Below the pieces are notes generated by a model. The model did no database searches and had not been told where the DNA came from. It saw only the letters and a program-made list of their open reading frames with translations. DNA of 64,000 bases. Source: Pterobdella sp. o SKG-2022. Lineage: Eukaryota > Annelida > Clitellata > Hirudinida > Piscicolidae. Below are positions 54,701 through 64,000 of this stretch, in pieces. Position 1 is the stretch's first letter. Each line of letters begins with the position of its first letter. The translations under genes were made by a program, and so were the position numbers. Location: contig OZ038326.1 in NCBI GenBank assembly GCA_964035795.1, positions 3,441,259 to 3,505,258 on the forward strand, written 5' to 3'.

Positions 54701-55880
54701 AGCGGACAACACTTGAAAACTACCAGGCAAGGAGCTTTTTTGTGTCTATTTTAATCTATTTTTATTGGTTCTATGGGTTATTTCTTTCGTATTTTTATTT
54801 AACATTTTGAATGTTTTATATTTTATGGGTTTTATTGATTTTTTAAGTTTTTATTTCATTTATAACTAAGTAGTTCAAGTATTAAAATTTAAATGTTTAT
54901 TTATAAAAAAATTAAATAAATAGAAAGAATAAAAACTGAGTATTTATGTTACTAGCTCAAAAATTGATGGCAATTAAGTAATTGATAAAACAACCAATGA
55001 AATGAAGACTTTTAACACCACTCTGAAAGTCCACCAAAACTCCCAATTATCTAGATAAATTAGCATAAACACTAGGATTTCCCCAAAAAATGTCAAAGTT
55101 TTTCAGAAACTATTAACCATTCTTAAAACACTACTTGAACTTATTATTATTATTATTGTTATTAAGGTTTTAGCAAAACTAGTCATTATACTTTAGAAGC
55201 TGTGTTGCTATTAAAAGCTTTCAACGATCAGAATTTGGCCTATCCAAATTCAAAAAGGTTCAACACTTTCACTTTGATTTTCAGTTATATAGAGAACCTT
55301 CTGAGTTAATGCTGACATTTTAAGTTTTAACACTAAGGTCAAACATTCTGAAACAAATTAAAAAAAGTTTAATAATAATAAAAATATTAATATTGATTAA
55401 ACATAATATTATTTTGAATAAAAAAAGCACTAAGAATCCTAAAAGTTAAATTAAATATGTGGATCATAAAAACACGAAAATATTTGAATTTTTTATTTCG
55501 ACAAAGATTTTCGATATATGATTCACAATTTCGAAGCTAATTATTCCCAAATAAAATAAAGTTCAATTTTGAAAAAATGATGCGAGCTTAACAACAAAAA
55601 AAACATTAAAACTATTTTAATTAGAAAATGCAATAACTTAAAAAAAACAACAATAGAAAAAATAATAATAAAAATAAAAAGAAATAATCACAAAAAACGT
55701 TTGACACGATCTCCTTGGGCCATTTCTAACACTACCATGTAATTACGGATTGTTGCTTTTCGTTTGTTTAGACGGCAAAACATGTTTTTGTACAATAGTT
55801 TTTACTGTTTCACTGTAAATTTATAATTTTGATATAACCTGATAATTATAGTTTTAATTTTTAATATTTTTTCTACTCAG
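51751..55880. other. 4.1-kb AT-rich region without a resolved exon
   Basis: The first 150 bp are the G-rich 3' UTR of WDR24. The rest is AT-rich, with no coding exon that I can defend and no transposon recognised. It should hold the promoter and/or 5' exons and introns of the RalGDS-family gene, whose first visible coding exon begins at 55881 after an acceptor. Confidence 0.5.
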
Positions 55881-63284
<7,404 letters not shown>

Positions 63285-64000
63285 GTGAGTTCATTTTTAA
63301 CTTTTAATGCTCATTACTCTATGTTTTTATCTGTGATTCATTTATTTTTCGATAATTTCCACTTAATATGACAAAAAATTACTTTATGTTTTCAACAATA
63401 CAATACGATTTGATAATGAAAACTTACATGAAGTGCGAAAAATTTTCACGACTCAAAAGACAATGTTGTGATTTGGAAATGTCGTCACGGAAGGATATTT
63501 TCAAGCCAGGATTCAGCTGATTTGAATATTTTACTTAAATTCGTTTTAGTTTTAGAATTTTTTGTAGTTGAAATTGTAAAGTAATATTCTAGTTTGAATT
63601 TTCATAAATTCCTAAATACTATTTTCTAAATTTCAAAAAGTCTAATCAACGAATTTATATAAAAGTTTTAGGGCTATCATAAAACATTATTTTATTTCAT
63701 AACAAGAACTAAGCATTGAAAGATAAAATTTTTGAAAATATTTTCGAAATTCGTGCTTTTAAAACTCAAACTAAACTAATATAGGAACTGTATATTAAAA
63801 AATGTACTTGATATTAGCATTACAAAACCTGCGTACATTTTTTAATAAACCATTAGTGTACTTCAAATTATTTCACAGTAGACTAATTAGCGTAAAAAAC
63901 GAATGCTTCAAATAAGATTCAGAACCATAGAATTTTGATGTTTCATACATACGGGCATTGATAAGTTCTTAAACATCAGACTTTTTAAGCTCTTGAAGCA
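63285..64000. other. AT-rich sequence to the window end, presumed intron
   Basis: Follows the GTGAGT donor of the exon ending at 63284. No further exon of the RalGDS-family gene is recognisable before the window ends. Confidence 0.5.

Overview
This is a eukaryotic, almost certainly invertebrate animal, nuclear scaffold. It is very AT-rich. Genes are split by GT-AG introns of about 60 bp to 6.8 kb, and 3' ends carry AATAAA signals. Microsatellites are long, including a (TA)n tract beside a 200-N assembly gap and a (GT)n tract, and there is a decayed non-LTR retrotransposon. Animal-type genes (XBP1, SART3, PPM1E/F, RalGDS family, the ciliary gene CFAP96) support a ciliated metazoan. I cannot name the species or phylum.

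Layout, left to right: (1) 1-252, the 3' end of an unknown + gene. (2) 1086-10152 (-), a ten-exon, single-pass membrane carboxylesterase with an intact Ser-Glu-His triad. (3) About 6.9 kb with no resolved gene, then the last exon of an unknown + gene (17047-17246). (4) RPS3A (-) head-to-head with XBP1 (+). (5) SART3 (-, 23 exons) head-to-head with VPS37 (+). (6) A secreted two-Ig-domain protein (-) head-to-head with a PPM1E/F (POPX) phosphatase (+). (7) CFAP96/C4orf47 (-) head-to-head with an unresolved small + gene. (8) NDUFB4-like (-) head-to-head with WDR24 (+, 19 exons). (9) From 55881, the RasGEF-N part of a RalGDS-family gene (+), whose long intron holds the (GT)n tract and the LINE copy and which runs out of the window. 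I built the exon models by hand, matching splice sites, reading phase and remembered family sequences. Every multi-exon model called complete closes in frame from start to stop.

The most interesting system is XBP1. Its mRNA carries an IRE1-type unconventional intron with two CNGCAGN hairpin loops, but the intron is only 17 nt. The two hairpins are clamped by a perfect 16-bp stem formed by the flanking exon sequences. The unspliced frame encodes a hydrophobic segment and ends in a peptide that closely matches the translational-arrest tail of vertebrate XBP1u. The stretch after the splice is therefore dual-coding. A CCAAT-N9-ACACG element resembling an ER stress element lies 5' of the gene.

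A second theme is genome-wide: strictly paired head-to-head gene order, a recurrent GTTGGT 5' splice-site class, and G/GGT-rich starts and C/ACC-rich ends in the introns of some genes.
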